DNA from: Rugosibacter sp.
GTDB taxonomy: Bacteria > Pseudomonadota > Gammaproteobacteria > Burkholderiales > Rhodocyclaceae
Reading direction: 5' to 3'
DNA: 5,111 nt
NCBI GenBank assembly: GCA_023257495.1
Contig: JALRCC010000244.1
Location: 1-5,111, forward strand
Shown here: positions 1 to 5,111 of the stretch, one piece after another
Layout: each line of letters starts with the position of its first letter
How positions within the stretch are numbered: the stretch's first letter is position 1
Made by a program: the position numbers and the translations under genes
The notes under the pieces: generated by a model
What the model was told of the DNA's origin: nothing
The model's database searches: none
Seen by the model: the letters and a program-made list of their open reading frames with translations, nothing else

Positions 1-943
1 TGGTCAGCGATCCGCCTTCTTCGATGTTGCGCGCGGCACCAAAAAAACGCTTGGGTTTTTGCAGGGCATTGGCATCTACGCCACCGGTGAGGACTTTGCC
101 CGAGGCTGGTTGTACAGTGTTATAGGCGCGCGCCAGACGGGTAATCGAGTCCAGCAGAATCACCACATCTTTCTTGTGCTCAACCAGGCGTTTGGCTTTC
201 TCGATGACCATTTCAGCGACTTGCACGTGACGCGTAGCGGGCTCATCAAAGGTCGAGGCGATGACCTCGCCTTTTACGGTGCGCGTCATTTCAGTCACTT
301 CTTCAGGACGTTCGTCGATCAAGAGGACAATGAGTGTTACGTCAGGATGATTGGCGGTAATCGCACGTGCGATGTGCTGCATCATGACTGTTTTCCCGCT
401 TTTCGGGCTGGCTACGAGCAGTCCACGCTGACCTTTGCCGATAGGGGCAATCATGTCAATGACACGGCTTGTCGTATTTTCATCTGTACGGATATCACGC
501 TCAAGCAGCATGTGCTCCGTCGGGTGAAGCGGAGTCAGGTTTTCGAATAGTATCTTGTGCTTGCCGACGTCGGGAGATTCGCCATTGACGCGGTCAACCT
601 TGACCAAGGCAAAGTAGCGCTCGCCTTCTTTTGGGGTGCGAATTTCACCTTCAATGGTGTCACCCGAATGCAAATTAAAGCGCCGAACCTGGCTCGGGCT
701 GATGTAGATGTCGTCTGGTGTCGCCAGGTAGGATGATTCAGGTGAACGTAAAAAGCCAAAGCCGTCTGGCAGGATTTCCAGCACGCCATCACCGAAAATG
801 GTTTCACTTTTACCCGCTTGATTTTTGAGTAGGGCGTAGATCAGCTCTTGCTTGCGAAAGCGATTGGCGTTTTCGATATTGTTTGCATCAGCCATTTCAA
901 GCAGTTGGCTAACGTGAAGATTTTTAAGTTCGGATAAATGCAT
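1..943 (-). CDS. rho: Transcription termination factor Rho (3' end cut by window edge)
   Basis: Rho is a hexameric RNA-dependent ATPase/helicase that loads on C-rich nascent RNA in the cytoplasm and ends transcription. Reading leftward from ATG at 941-943 gives 314 residues with no stop, beginning [11 protein letters not shown]. The order of parts matches E. coli Rho without gaps as I recall that sequence: N-terminal helical domain (about 1-47), OB-fold RNA-binding domain with the RNP1-like DGFGFLR at 60-66, Walker A ASPKSGKT at 178-185, [10 protein letters not shown] from 207 with the catalytic-type Glu211 and Arg212, Walker B ILLDS with Asp265, and the Q-loop region around 278-290. The family is about 420 residues, so roughly 105 C-terminal residues, including the R-loop, lie outside the window. 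A short AGGTA (948-952) precedes the start. It lies downstream of trxA, as in E. coli. Identification is secure. Confidence 0.98.
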   Translation of the reverse strand, partial: MHLSELKNLHVSQLLEMADANNIENANRFRKQELIYALLKNQAGKSETIFGDGVLEILPDGFGFLRSPESSYLATPDDIYISPSQVRRFNLHSGDTIEGEIRTPKEGERYFALVKVDRVNGESPDVGKHKILFENLTPLHPTEHMLLERDIRTDENTTSRVIDMIAPIGKGQRGLLVASPKSGKTVMMQHIARAITANHPDVTLIVLLIDERPEEVTEMTRTVKGEVIASTFDEPATRHVQVAEMVIEKAKRLVEHKKDVVILLDSITRLARAYNTVQPASGKVLTGGVDANALQKPKRFFGAARNIEEGGSLT

Positions 944-971
944 GGACTACCTGCGTAAAGTGCGTAAGAGT

Positions 972-990
972 CGTAGCGCAAGGGGCTACG
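972..990 (-). other. Small hairpin in the rho leader
   Basis: A perfect 6-bp inverted repeat, cgtagc (972-977) and gctacg (985-990), encloses a 7-base loop. In the rho transcript it would sit between the C-rich stretch and the ribosome binding site, about 29 bases before the rho ATG. Just beyond it a short direct repeat, tgcgtaa, occurs at 952-958 and 961-967. A role in shaping the leader or setting where termination happens is inference only; the stem is short enough to arise by chance. Confidence 0.35.
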
Positions 991-1000
991 CTAATGAACT

Positions 1001-1050
1001 ACGATGGGGAGTGGAGTGATTCGAAAGGGGGGGGTGCGTATGGGGTTAGT
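1001..1050 (-). promoter_or_regulatory. C-rich, G-poor rut-like segment of the rho leader
   Basis: On the minus strand, the sense of rho, these 50 bases contain 26 C and only 3 G by hand count, including a run of eight C (1027-1034) and many pyrimidine-C steps (such as TCACTCCACTCCCC). No stable stem is visible inside it. Rho is known to load on long unstructured C-rich, G-poor RNA, and E. coli rho is known to control itself by premature termination in its leader. The position here, between the trxA stop and the rho start, fits the same autogenous control. The composition is seen directly; the regulatory role is inferred. A separate rho promoter was looked for in the 209-base gap but only an isolated TATCAT (1088-1093, minus strand) without a fitting -35 box was found. 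Confidence 0.55.
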
Positions 1051-1111
1051 GTCCGGACGCCATGGGGGACATGGCCGGGATATTGCGATGATAATTTTTT
1101 CTGTGGCTATA

Positions 1112-1134
1112 CGTGGCTTGAAAAACAAGCCACG
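1112..1134 (-). terminator. Hairpin just downstream of trxA, without a U-tract
   Basis: A perfect 9-bp inverted repeat, cgtggcttg (1112-1120) and caagccacg (1126-1134), with a 5-base loop, begins 18 bases after the trxA stop. The stem is strong enough to form in RNA, but on the minus strand it is followed by TATAGCCACAG and then A residues, not by a U-run, so it is not a standard intrinsic terminator. It may protect the 3' end of a trxA transcript or be a weak or processed end between trxA and rho. The inverted repeat is certain; its function is not. Confidence 0.35.
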
Positions 1135-1152
1135 GAGGATAATGTAACTAGG

Positions 1153-1479
1153 TCAGAGGTTGTTGTCAATGAATGCCGTCAGTTGCGACTTGGAGAGAGC
1201 TCCCACTTTTTGAGCTTCCATCGATCCCCCTTTGAACAACAGTAAGGTAGGAATGCCGCGAATGCCAAATTCACCGGGCGTCTTGGGGTTGTCGTCAATA
1301 TTTATCTTGGCGATACGTAATTTGCCAGCGTAATCTTTCGCTGCATCTTCGAGAATGGGCGCAATCATCTTGCAAGGGCCACACCACTCTGCCCAGAAAT
1401 CCACTAATGTTGGCACAGTAGAGTCAAGCACTTCGCTTTTAAAGGTACTATCGGTGACATGAATGATGTGTTCGCTCAT
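1153..1479 (-). CDS. trxA: Thioredoxin 1
   Basis: TrxA is a small cytoplasmic protein-disulfide reductase, recharged by thioredoxin reductase with NADPH, that serves ribonucleotide reductase, peroxiredoxins, methionine sulfoxide reductases and other targets. The 108-residue product has the family's usual length. The active site WCGPCK lies at 32-37 with redox cysteines Cys33 and Cys36, the buried Asp27 that tunes the nucleophile is present in VDFWAEW, and the cis-proline loop GIPT has Pro77. These are all hallmarks of classical thioredoxin 1 rather than a secreted or thioredoxin-like protein, and there is no signal peptide. The ATG at 1477-1479 is preceded by GAGGA (1486-1490) at six bases, which supports this start. 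It lies upstream of rho on the same strand and is divergent from the ferredoxin gene. Confidence 0.98.
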   Translation of the reverse strand: MSEHIIHVTDSTFKSEVLDSTVPTLVDFWAEWCGPCKMIAPILEDAAKDYAGKLRIAKINIDDNPKTPGEFGIRGIPTLLLFKGGSMEAQKVGALSKSQLTAFIDNNL

Positions 1480-1725
1480 AAAAAATCCTCAGATATTTAA
1501 TAAAACTTAACGATCTGCTAACTGAAAATAAGGGAAGGGTAAAATAAGCCCCAGTGGGTTTTAAATAGACTCAGAAGAATCAAGGCAGATTTGCGACAAT
1601 GCTACCCGATTACAATGTTAACAGGAATGCCAGTAAAAAACTGTCCCGAATAACTTTCTTGCTGTGCTGCTGTTCTGAAGAGGTAGCTCAATGATACATT
1701 TATCGTTCAAACTGGAGTGTTCATT
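1480..1725. other. Divergent trxA / fdxA intergenic region
   Basis: These 246 bases separate two genes transcribed away from each other, so both promoters should lie here. On the plus strand, TACAAT (1611-1616) resembles a -10 box (5 of 6) and TTGCGA (1591-1596) a -35 box, but the 14-base spacing is too short. On the minus strand, TTAACA (1616-1621) resembles a -35 box without a good partner, and an AT-rich stretch lies near 1494-1508. The six bases acaatg occur at 1596-1601 and 1612-1617 in direct orientation. No terminator, RNA gene or credible small gene was seen. I do not assign a promoter to either gene. Confidence 0.5.
1714..1717 (+). promoter_or_regulatory. Ribosome binding site deciding the fdxA start
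   Basis: The GGAG at 1714-1717 sits eight bases before ATG at 1726, normal spacing. An in-frame GTG at 1717-1719 overlaps this motif and so cannot use it, which rules out the three-residue-longer version of the ferredoxin. Confidence 0.75.
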
Positions 1726-2049
1726 ATGACTTATGTAGTAACCGAAGCGTGCATCAAGTGTAAATATACCGATTGTGTGGATGTTTGCCCGGTAGATTGC
1801 TTTCACGAGGGACCTAATTTTCTCGTCATTGATCCAGATGAATGCATTGATTGCACCCTGTGTGTTGCTGAGTGTCCGGCAGAAGCGATTTTTGCCGAGG
1901 ATGATGTTCCTAAAGATCAGGGGGAATTGGTGCAAATCAATGCAGAGTTGGCGAAGATATGGCCTGTCATCACGCAACGCAAAGCCCCACCAGCTGATGC
2001 GGATGAATGGTTGAAAGTACCAGGGAAACTTGCGAAGCTGGAGCGCTAA
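1726..2049 (+). CDS. fdxA: Seven-iron ferredoxin ([3Fe-4S][4Fe-4S]), FdxA type
   Basis: This is a small cytoplasmic electron carrier of the Azotobacter vinelandii ferredoxin I type. The product is 107 residues, the family's usual length, starting [17 protein letters not shown]. Nine cysteines are visible at 9, 12, 17, 21, 25, 40, 43, 46 and 50. By analogy with the Azotobacter protein, Cys9, Cys17 and Cys50 should hold the [3Fe-4S] cluster and Cys21, Cys40, Cys43 and Cys46 the [4Fe-4S] cluster, leaving Cys12 and Cys25 free. The conserved C-terminal extension, ending in GKLAKLER, is complete. The ATG at 1726 is chosen because of the GGAG eight bases upstream and because the family starts at MTYVVT. 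Its redox partner cannot be told from this context. It is first of four genes on this strand and is divergent from trxA. Confidence 0.96.
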   Translation: MTYVVTEACIKCKYTDCVDVCPVDCFHEGPNFLVIDPDECIDCTLCVAECPAEAIFAEDDVPKDQGELVQINAELAKIWPVITQRKAPPADADEWLKVPGKLAKLER

Positions 2050-2079
2050 GCTGATTTACTGTGTACCTTGGATATTAGC

Positions 2080-2107
2080 TTGGCGTGTGTCGGTAACAAC
2101 TTAAAAA
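2080..2107 (+). promoter_or_regulatory. Weak candidate promoter before the CBS gene
   Basis: In the 80-base gap after fdxA, TTGGCG (2080-2085, four of six to a -35 box) and TAAAAA (2102-2107, four of six to a -10 box) are 16 bases apart. The matches are modest and the local AT-richness makes a chance hit easy. No hairpin terminator was seen after fdxA, so readthrough from fdxA is an equally good explanation for expression of the CBS gene. Confidence 0.25.
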
Positions 2108-2116
2108 TAGTTTTCT

Positions 2117-2125
2117 GGAGGAGGT
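2117..2125 (+). promoter_or_regulatory. Unusually strong ribosome binding site of the CBS gene
   Basis: GGAGGAGGT (2117-2125) contains the near-complete anti-16S complement GGAGGT and ends four bases before ATG at 2130. This is the strongest Shine-Dalgarno sequence in the window, so this small protein may be translated more efficiently than its neighbours. Confidence 0.8.
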
Positions 2126-2129
2126 AAGC

Positions 2130-2573
2130 ATGCAAGTCAAGGAAATTCTTGCGATTAAGGGCACTGTGCTCTACACCATTTCGCCTGAGCGTACTTTGGC
2201 TGAGGCAATTGCCATCATGACTGAGCAGGATGTGGGTTCTCTCGTCTGTTTTGCGCAGGGCAAAATGGCGGGCATGCTGACGTTTCGCGAGGTATTAAAT
2301 GCTGTGCATGCGCATGGTGGGGCGTGGCAGGATGTGGCTATTGCCAAAGTGATGGTCGCCAAGCCTTTTTGCGCCAGCCCTGAAATGGAAATGGATGAAT
2401 TACGTCGCGTGATGGTTGAGCATCATCAACGCTATTTGCCTGTCATGGAAGCAGATACGCTGATGGGTGTTATCTCCTTCCATGATGTGGCAAAGGCGGT
2501 GCTTGAGGAACAAGGATTCGAAAACAAGATGCTCAAAGCTTATATTCGAAACTGGCCCGAAGAAAAAAGCTGA
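2130..2573 (+). CDS. Two-CBS-domain protein, probable nucleotide-sensing regulator
   Basis: The 147-residue product consists almost wholly of a tandem CBS pair (Bateman module), with domain 1 at about 8-60 and domain 2 at about 75-128, then a short tail FENKMLKAYIRNWPEEKS. CBS pairs bind adenine nucleotides such as AMP, ATP or S-adenosylmethionine, or other ligands, and report cell energy state. Domain 2 has the typical ribose-contacting pattern in GVISFHD (113-119, Ser116 and Asp119); domain 1 has GMLTFRE (48-54), with Glu54 where Asp is usual. There is no catalytic, DNA-binding or membrane domain and no signal peptide, so it is a stand-alone cytoplasmic module. The tail resembles small CBS proteins I associate with betaproteobacteria. 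It ends 40 bases before fadD on the same strand. Its ligand and partner are unknown; a link to acyl-CoA metabolism is inference from position. Confidence 0.92.
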   Translation: MQVKEILAIKGTVLYTISPERTLAEAIAIMTEQDVGSLVCFAQGKMAGMLTFREVLNAVHAHGGAWQDVAIAKVMVAKPFCASPEMEMDELRRVMVEHHQRYLPVMEADTLMGVISFHDVAKAVLEEQGFENKMLKAYIRNWPEEKS

Positions 2574-2613
2574 CTGATTCTGGCTTAGACTCTTTGCCAA
2601 AGAGGAGACGGCA

Positions 2614-4284
2614 ATGGAGAAGGTCTGGCTTAAAAGCTACCCCGCAGGGATGCCGGCAGAGATTGATGTTAATGCCTATGACTCACTCATTGGTGTTCTG
2701 GATGAAAGTGTGCGTCTGTACGGTGAGCGCACCGCCTTCATTTGTATGGGGAAAGGAATTAGCTATTTAGAGCTGGATCGCAAGTCGCGCGATTTTGCTG
2801 CTTACCTGCAAGGAGTTCTGGGCCTAAAAAAAGGCGATCGGGTTGTTCTGATGATGCCGAATGTTCTGCAATATCCCGTGTGTTTGTTTGGGGTGTTGCG
2901 CGCAGGGTGCATTGTCGTGAATTGCAACCCGTTGTATACCGCTGCTGAACTTGAACATCAGATCAATGATGCGGATGCCGAAACCATCGTCATTCTCGAA
3001 AATTTTGCCCATGTGCTGCAAGATGCCATGGCCCGTACGCCCATCAAGCATGTTTTGACGACGCAGTTAGGAGACCTGCTGGGCACTATCAAGGGGTCGG
3101 CCTTCAACTTTGTGGTTAAGTACATCAAGAAAATGGTTCCTGGGTGGACTTTGCCGGGTGCTGTCAGCTTGTCTTCTGCTTTGCGCAAAGGCGCTGATGT
3201 TCAGCGAAAGTTAGTTCCTGTATCGCTTGCACATGACGATATTGCTTTTTTGCAATATACGGGTGGCACCACGGGAGGTGTCAAGGGTGCGATGCTAACG
3301 CAGCGTAATTTGGTGGCAAATCTTCTGCAGGCCAAGGCGTGGATCAAACCTTATCTTGGCAATGAACCGCAAATCGTTGTTACGGCTTTGCCTTTGTATC
3401 ACGTGTTTGCTTTAACGGCGAATTGTTTGACATTTGTGGCGCTGGGCGCGGCCAATGTGTTGATCACCAACCCGCGTGATATCGCAGGTTTTGTGGGTAC
3501 CTTGAAGAGGTATCCATTTACCGTGTTAACGGGCGTGAATACACTGTTCAACGCGCTGCTTGATTCTCCAGAATTTGCCCGGCTCGATTTCAGTCACTTG
3601 CGCATAACACTAGGCGGCGGCATGGCAGTACAAAAATCTGTGGCAATACGTTGGCAGACAACAACCAAGGTTGCCTTGATTGAGGCTTACGGACTGACAG
3701 AAACCTCGCCTGCCGTCAGCATCAATCCACTTGATCTGGCCGAGTTTAATGGAGCCATTGGGTTGCCATTGCCTTCAACTGATATTGCCATTCGTGATGA
3801 TGCGGGGAATGATCTGCCATTAGGTGAGGTGGGCGAGCTTTGCGTGAGCGGGCCGCAAGTGATGGCAGGTTATTGGCGGCAACCGGAAGAAACTGCGAAA
3901 GTCATGATGTCCGATGGTTTTTTGCGGACAGGTGATCTGGCTGTGGTGGACGCGCAAGGCTTTATTCGCCTCGTGGATCGCAAAAAAGATTTGATTGTGG
4001 TCTCTGGCTTCAAGGTGTTTCCAAATGAAGTGGAGGACGTGATTGCGCTTCACCCCGGGGTGCGAGAGGTCGCCGTCATTGGCGTGCCGGATGGTCATTC
4101 TGGCGAGGCGGTTAAAGCGTTTGTAGTCAAACGTGATGCGGCATTGACGGCTGAAGCGCTGATCGCCCATTGTCGAAAAACACTGGTGGCATACAAGGTG
4201 CCCCATCAGATCGAGTTCCGGGATGACTTGCCAAAATCCAATGTGGGTAAGATTTTGCGTCGCGTCATGAAAAGTCAGGCATAG
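2614..4284 (+). CDS. fadD: Long-chain fatty acid-CoA ligase (acyl-CoA synthetase)
   Basis: FadD activates free fatty acids by forming an acyl-adenylate from ATP and then the CoA thioester, releasing AMP and pyrophosphate, at the inner face of the membrane; this feeds beta-oxidation and lipid remodelling. The 556-residue product aligns from end to end with E. coli FadD (561) as I recall it. Adenylate-forming motifs appear in order: P-loop YTGGTTGGVKGAM (215-227), YGLTETSP (359-366), the fatty-acyl signature region with RTGD (438-441) and LVDRKKD (453-459), then the C-terminal domain with PKSNVGK and catalytic-type Lys546. The P-loop reads TTGGVKG where E. coli has TTGVAKG, but the conserved Thr, Gly and Lys remain. 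ATG at 2614 is supported by AGAGGAG (2601-2607) and by the N-terminus KVWLKSYPAG matching the family. The 40-base gap suggests co-transcription with the CBS gene. Exact chain-length preference cannot be read from sequence. Confidence 0.95.
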   Translation: MEKVWLKSYPAGMPAEIDVNAYDSLIGVLDESVRLYGERTAFICMGKGISYLELDRKSRDFAAYLQGVLGLKKGDRVVLMMPNVLQYPVCLFGVLRAGCIVVNCNPLYTAAELEHQINDADAETIVILENFAHVLQDAMARTPIKHVLTTQLGDLLGTIKGSAFNFVVKYIKKMVPGWTLPGAVSLSSALRKGADVQRKLVPVSLAHDDIAFLQYTGGTTGGVKGAMLTQRNLVANLLQAKAWIKPYLGNEPQIVVTALPLYHVFALTANCLTFVALGAANVLITNPRDIAGFVGTLKRYPFTVLTGVNTLFNALLDSPEFARLDFSHLRITLGGGMAVQKSVAIRWQTTTKVALIEAYGLTETSPAVSINPLDLAEFNGAIGLPLPSTDIAIRDDAGNDLPLGEVGELCVSGPQVMAGYWRQPEETAKVMMSDGFLRTGDLAVVDAQGFIRLVDRKKDLIVVSGFKVFPNEVEDVIALHPGVREVAVIGVPDGHSGEAVKAFVVKRDAALTAEALIAHCRKTLVAYKVPHQIEFRDDLPKSNVGKILRRVMKSQA

Positions 4285-4287
4285 GTT

Positions 4288-4315
4288 GCCGACTTGGCGA
4301 GCCTTAAAAGTCGGC
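4288..4315 (+). other. Hairpin after fadD, no U-tract
   Basis: An 8-bp perfect inverted repeat, gccgactt (4288-4295) and aagtcggc (4308-4315), encloses a 12-base loop and starts four bases after the fadD stop. It is followed by GTTGGTGATACGG, not by a U-run, so it does not meet the pattern of an intrinsic terminator. It may mark or protect the 3' end of the fadD transcript. Confidence 0.35.
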
Positions 4316-4340
4316 GTTGGTGATACGGTGGCAGCGTGCA

Positions 4341-4349
4341 TGGTAGACT
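4341..4349 (+). promoter_or_regulatory. Possible extended -10 promoter for aroC
   Basis: TGGTAGACT matches the extended -10 pattern TGnTATAAT, with four of six in the core hexamer (TAGACT, 4344-4349). No -35 box at suitable distance was found; TTGGTG at 4317-4322 is 21 bases away, too far. If used, transcription would begin about 45 bases before the aroC start codon. Evidence is weak. Confidence 0.25.
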
Positions 4350-4401
4350 TGGCAGCACTATTTTTCAGTCGCTTGCGTGCTTTCAAGGCCATTTATACAT
4401 C

Positions 4402-5111
4402 ATGTCCGGCAATACTTTTGGTTCCCTTTTTTCTGTCACTTCCTTTGGTGAATCGCATGGTCCGGCGCTAGGCTGCGTCATTGATGGCTGTCCGCCGGGG
4501 CTTGAAATTACGGCGGCTGACATTCAGATTGAGTTGGATCGTCGCAAACCGGGGATGTCACGCCATGTCACTCAGCGGCGTGAATCAGATACCGTGGAAA
4601 TTCTGTCCGGGGTGTTCGATGGGCGCACGACAGGAACGCCAATCGCCTTGCTGATTCGTAATGAAGATCAGCGCAGCAAGGATTATGGAAATATCGCCAC
4701 AACCTTTCGCCCCGGTCACGCGGATTACACCTATTGGCAAAAATACGGTATCCGCGACTATCGCGGCGGCGGTCGGTCGTCGGCACGCGAGACGGCGGTG
4801 CGGGTTGCTGCCGGTGCCGTTGCGCGCAAATGGTTGTTGCAGCGCTATGGCGTTACTGTGCGTGGCTGGATGGCGCAATTAGGTAACATTGACATTCCCT
4901 GGCAAGACGAGGCGGCGATCGATGGCAATCCATTTTTTGCACCCAATGCAGCCATGGTGCCGGAATTGGAAAGCTACATGGATGCTTTACGCAAGTCGGG
5001 CGATTCCGTGGGTGCAAAAATCACTGTCATTGCGCGTGGTATGCCCGTGGGTTGGGGGGATCCCGTCTATGGTCGTCTCGATGCTGACATCGCGTATGCC
5101 ATGATGGGTCT
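4402..5111 (+). CDS. aroC: Chorismate synthase (3' end cut by window edge)
   Basis: AroC carries out the seventh and last shikimate-pathway step, turning 5-enolpyruvylshikimate 3-phosphate into chorismate with loss of phosphate, using reduced FMN as a cofactor without net redox change. The frame stays open from ATG at 4402 to the window end, giving 236 codons of a family of about 360. It begins [20 protein letters not shown], the classic signature with His19; [15 protein letters not shown] follows with His106, the second conserved catalytic histidine, and [11 protein letters not shown] (122-132) is the second family signature. All align without gaps to E. coli AroC up to about residue 140 as I recall it. 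The start is set by the MxGNT family N-terminus. The Shine-Dalgarno is poor: AAGG at 4385-4388 is 13 bases away. It follows fadD by 117 bases on the same strand. Confidence 0.97.
   Translation, partial: MSGNTFGSLFSVTSFGESHGPALGCVIDGCPPGLEITAADIQIELDRRKPGMSRHVTQRRESDTVEILSGVFDGRTTGTPIALLIRNEDQRSKDYGNIATTFRPGHADYTYWQKYGIRDYRGGGRSSARETAVRVAAGAVARKWLLQRYGVTVRGWMAQLGNIDIPWQDEAAIDGNPFFAPNAAMVPELESYMDALRKSGDSVGAKITVIARGMPVGWGDPVYGRLDADIAYAMMG

Noticed and set aside
59..550. A 163-codon open frame on the plus strand
   Set aside because: It lies wholly antisense to rho, whose minus-strand reading matches the family across its whole length. The product resembles nothing I recognise.
1046..1072. Eight-codon minus-strand reading frame MSPMASGH in the rho leader, a possible leader peptide
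   Set aside because: No ribosome binding site precedes it and it is far shorter than the E. coli rho leader peptide. It is consistent with chance.
991..1152. In-frame open extension of trxA beyond its TGA (53 sense codons, minus strand)
   Set aside because: TGA as selenocysteine or readthrough would be needed. Thioredoxin ends normally at 108 residues, and a proline-rich C-biased stretch easily stays open by chance.
994..1245. An 83-codon plus-strand open frame across the rho leader and the end of trxA
   Set aside because: It starts in the leader and runs antisense into trxA, has no ribosome binding site and has no recognisable domain. Its openness follows from the G-rich composition of the leader.
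1618..1977. A 119-codon minus-strand open frame
   Set aside because: It overlaps most of fdxA in antisense, and fdxA is certain from its nine cysteines. No ribosome binding site or known family was seen.
4288..4315. Intrinsic terminator after fadD
   Set aside because: The hairpin is real but lacks a U-tract and has a 12-base loop, so I list it only as a hairpin.
4291..4353. Direct repeat gacttggc at 4291-4298 and 4346-4353
   Set aside because: Two eight-base copies 55 bases apart with no further similarity. They are not convincing as operator sites and may be chance.
3820..4392. A 190-codon minus-strand open frame
   Set aside because: It is antisense to the conserved C-terminal third of fadD and rich in His, Arg and Phe, as expected of a shadow frame.
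4286..4471. A 61-codon plus-strand frame starting just after fadD
   Set aside because: It uses a non-ATG start with no ribosome binding site and overlaps the first 70 bases of aroC out of frame. The real reading there is the GESHG signature of chorismate synthase.

Overview
This is an ordinary bacterial housekeeping window. It holds six protein-coding genes in two divergent blocks, with no mobile element, CRISPR array, rRNA or tRNA that I can see. The gene content points to a betaproteobacterium, probably of the Burkholderiales or a related order. The reasons are the FdxA-type seven-iron ferredoxin, a small two-CBS protein ending in an FENKMLKAYIR-N-WP tail that I associate with that group, and fadD directly before aroC. 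Base composition looks close to 50% GC by eye. The genus cannot be fixed from the sequence alone.

Left block, minus strand (1-1479): trxA (thioredoxin) is followed after 209 bases by rho (transcription termination factor), which runs off the left edge with 314 residues visible. This trxA-rho order is the same as in E. coli. The gap between them is the 5' leader of rho. Read in the direction of rho it is extremely C-rich and G-poor (26 C against 3 G in the 50 bases 1001-1050) and is flanked by small hairpins. That is what a Rho-utilisation (rut) site looks like, and it fits autogenous control of rho.

Divergent intergenic region (1480-1725): 246 bases that should hold the promoters of trxA (leftward) and fdxA (rightward). 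I could not assign either promoter with confidence.

Right block, plus strand (1726-5111): fdxA (7Fe ferredoxin), a two-CBS-domain protein, fadD (long-chain acyl-CoA synthetase) and aroC (chorismate synthase, cut by the right edge with 236 codons visible). The gaps are 80, 40 and 117 bases. The CBS gene and fadD are the most likely pair to share a transcript. The gap before aroC has a hairpin and a possible extended -10 element, so aroC may have its own promoter.

Functionally the window mixes thiol redox (TrxA), electron transfer (FdxA), transcription termination (Rho), fatty-acid activation (FadD), a probable nucleotide-sensing regulator (CBS protein) and the last step of the shikimate pathway (AroC). 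I found no convincing undescribed system. The most interesting points are the rut-like rho leader and the linkage of the CBS protein to FadD.
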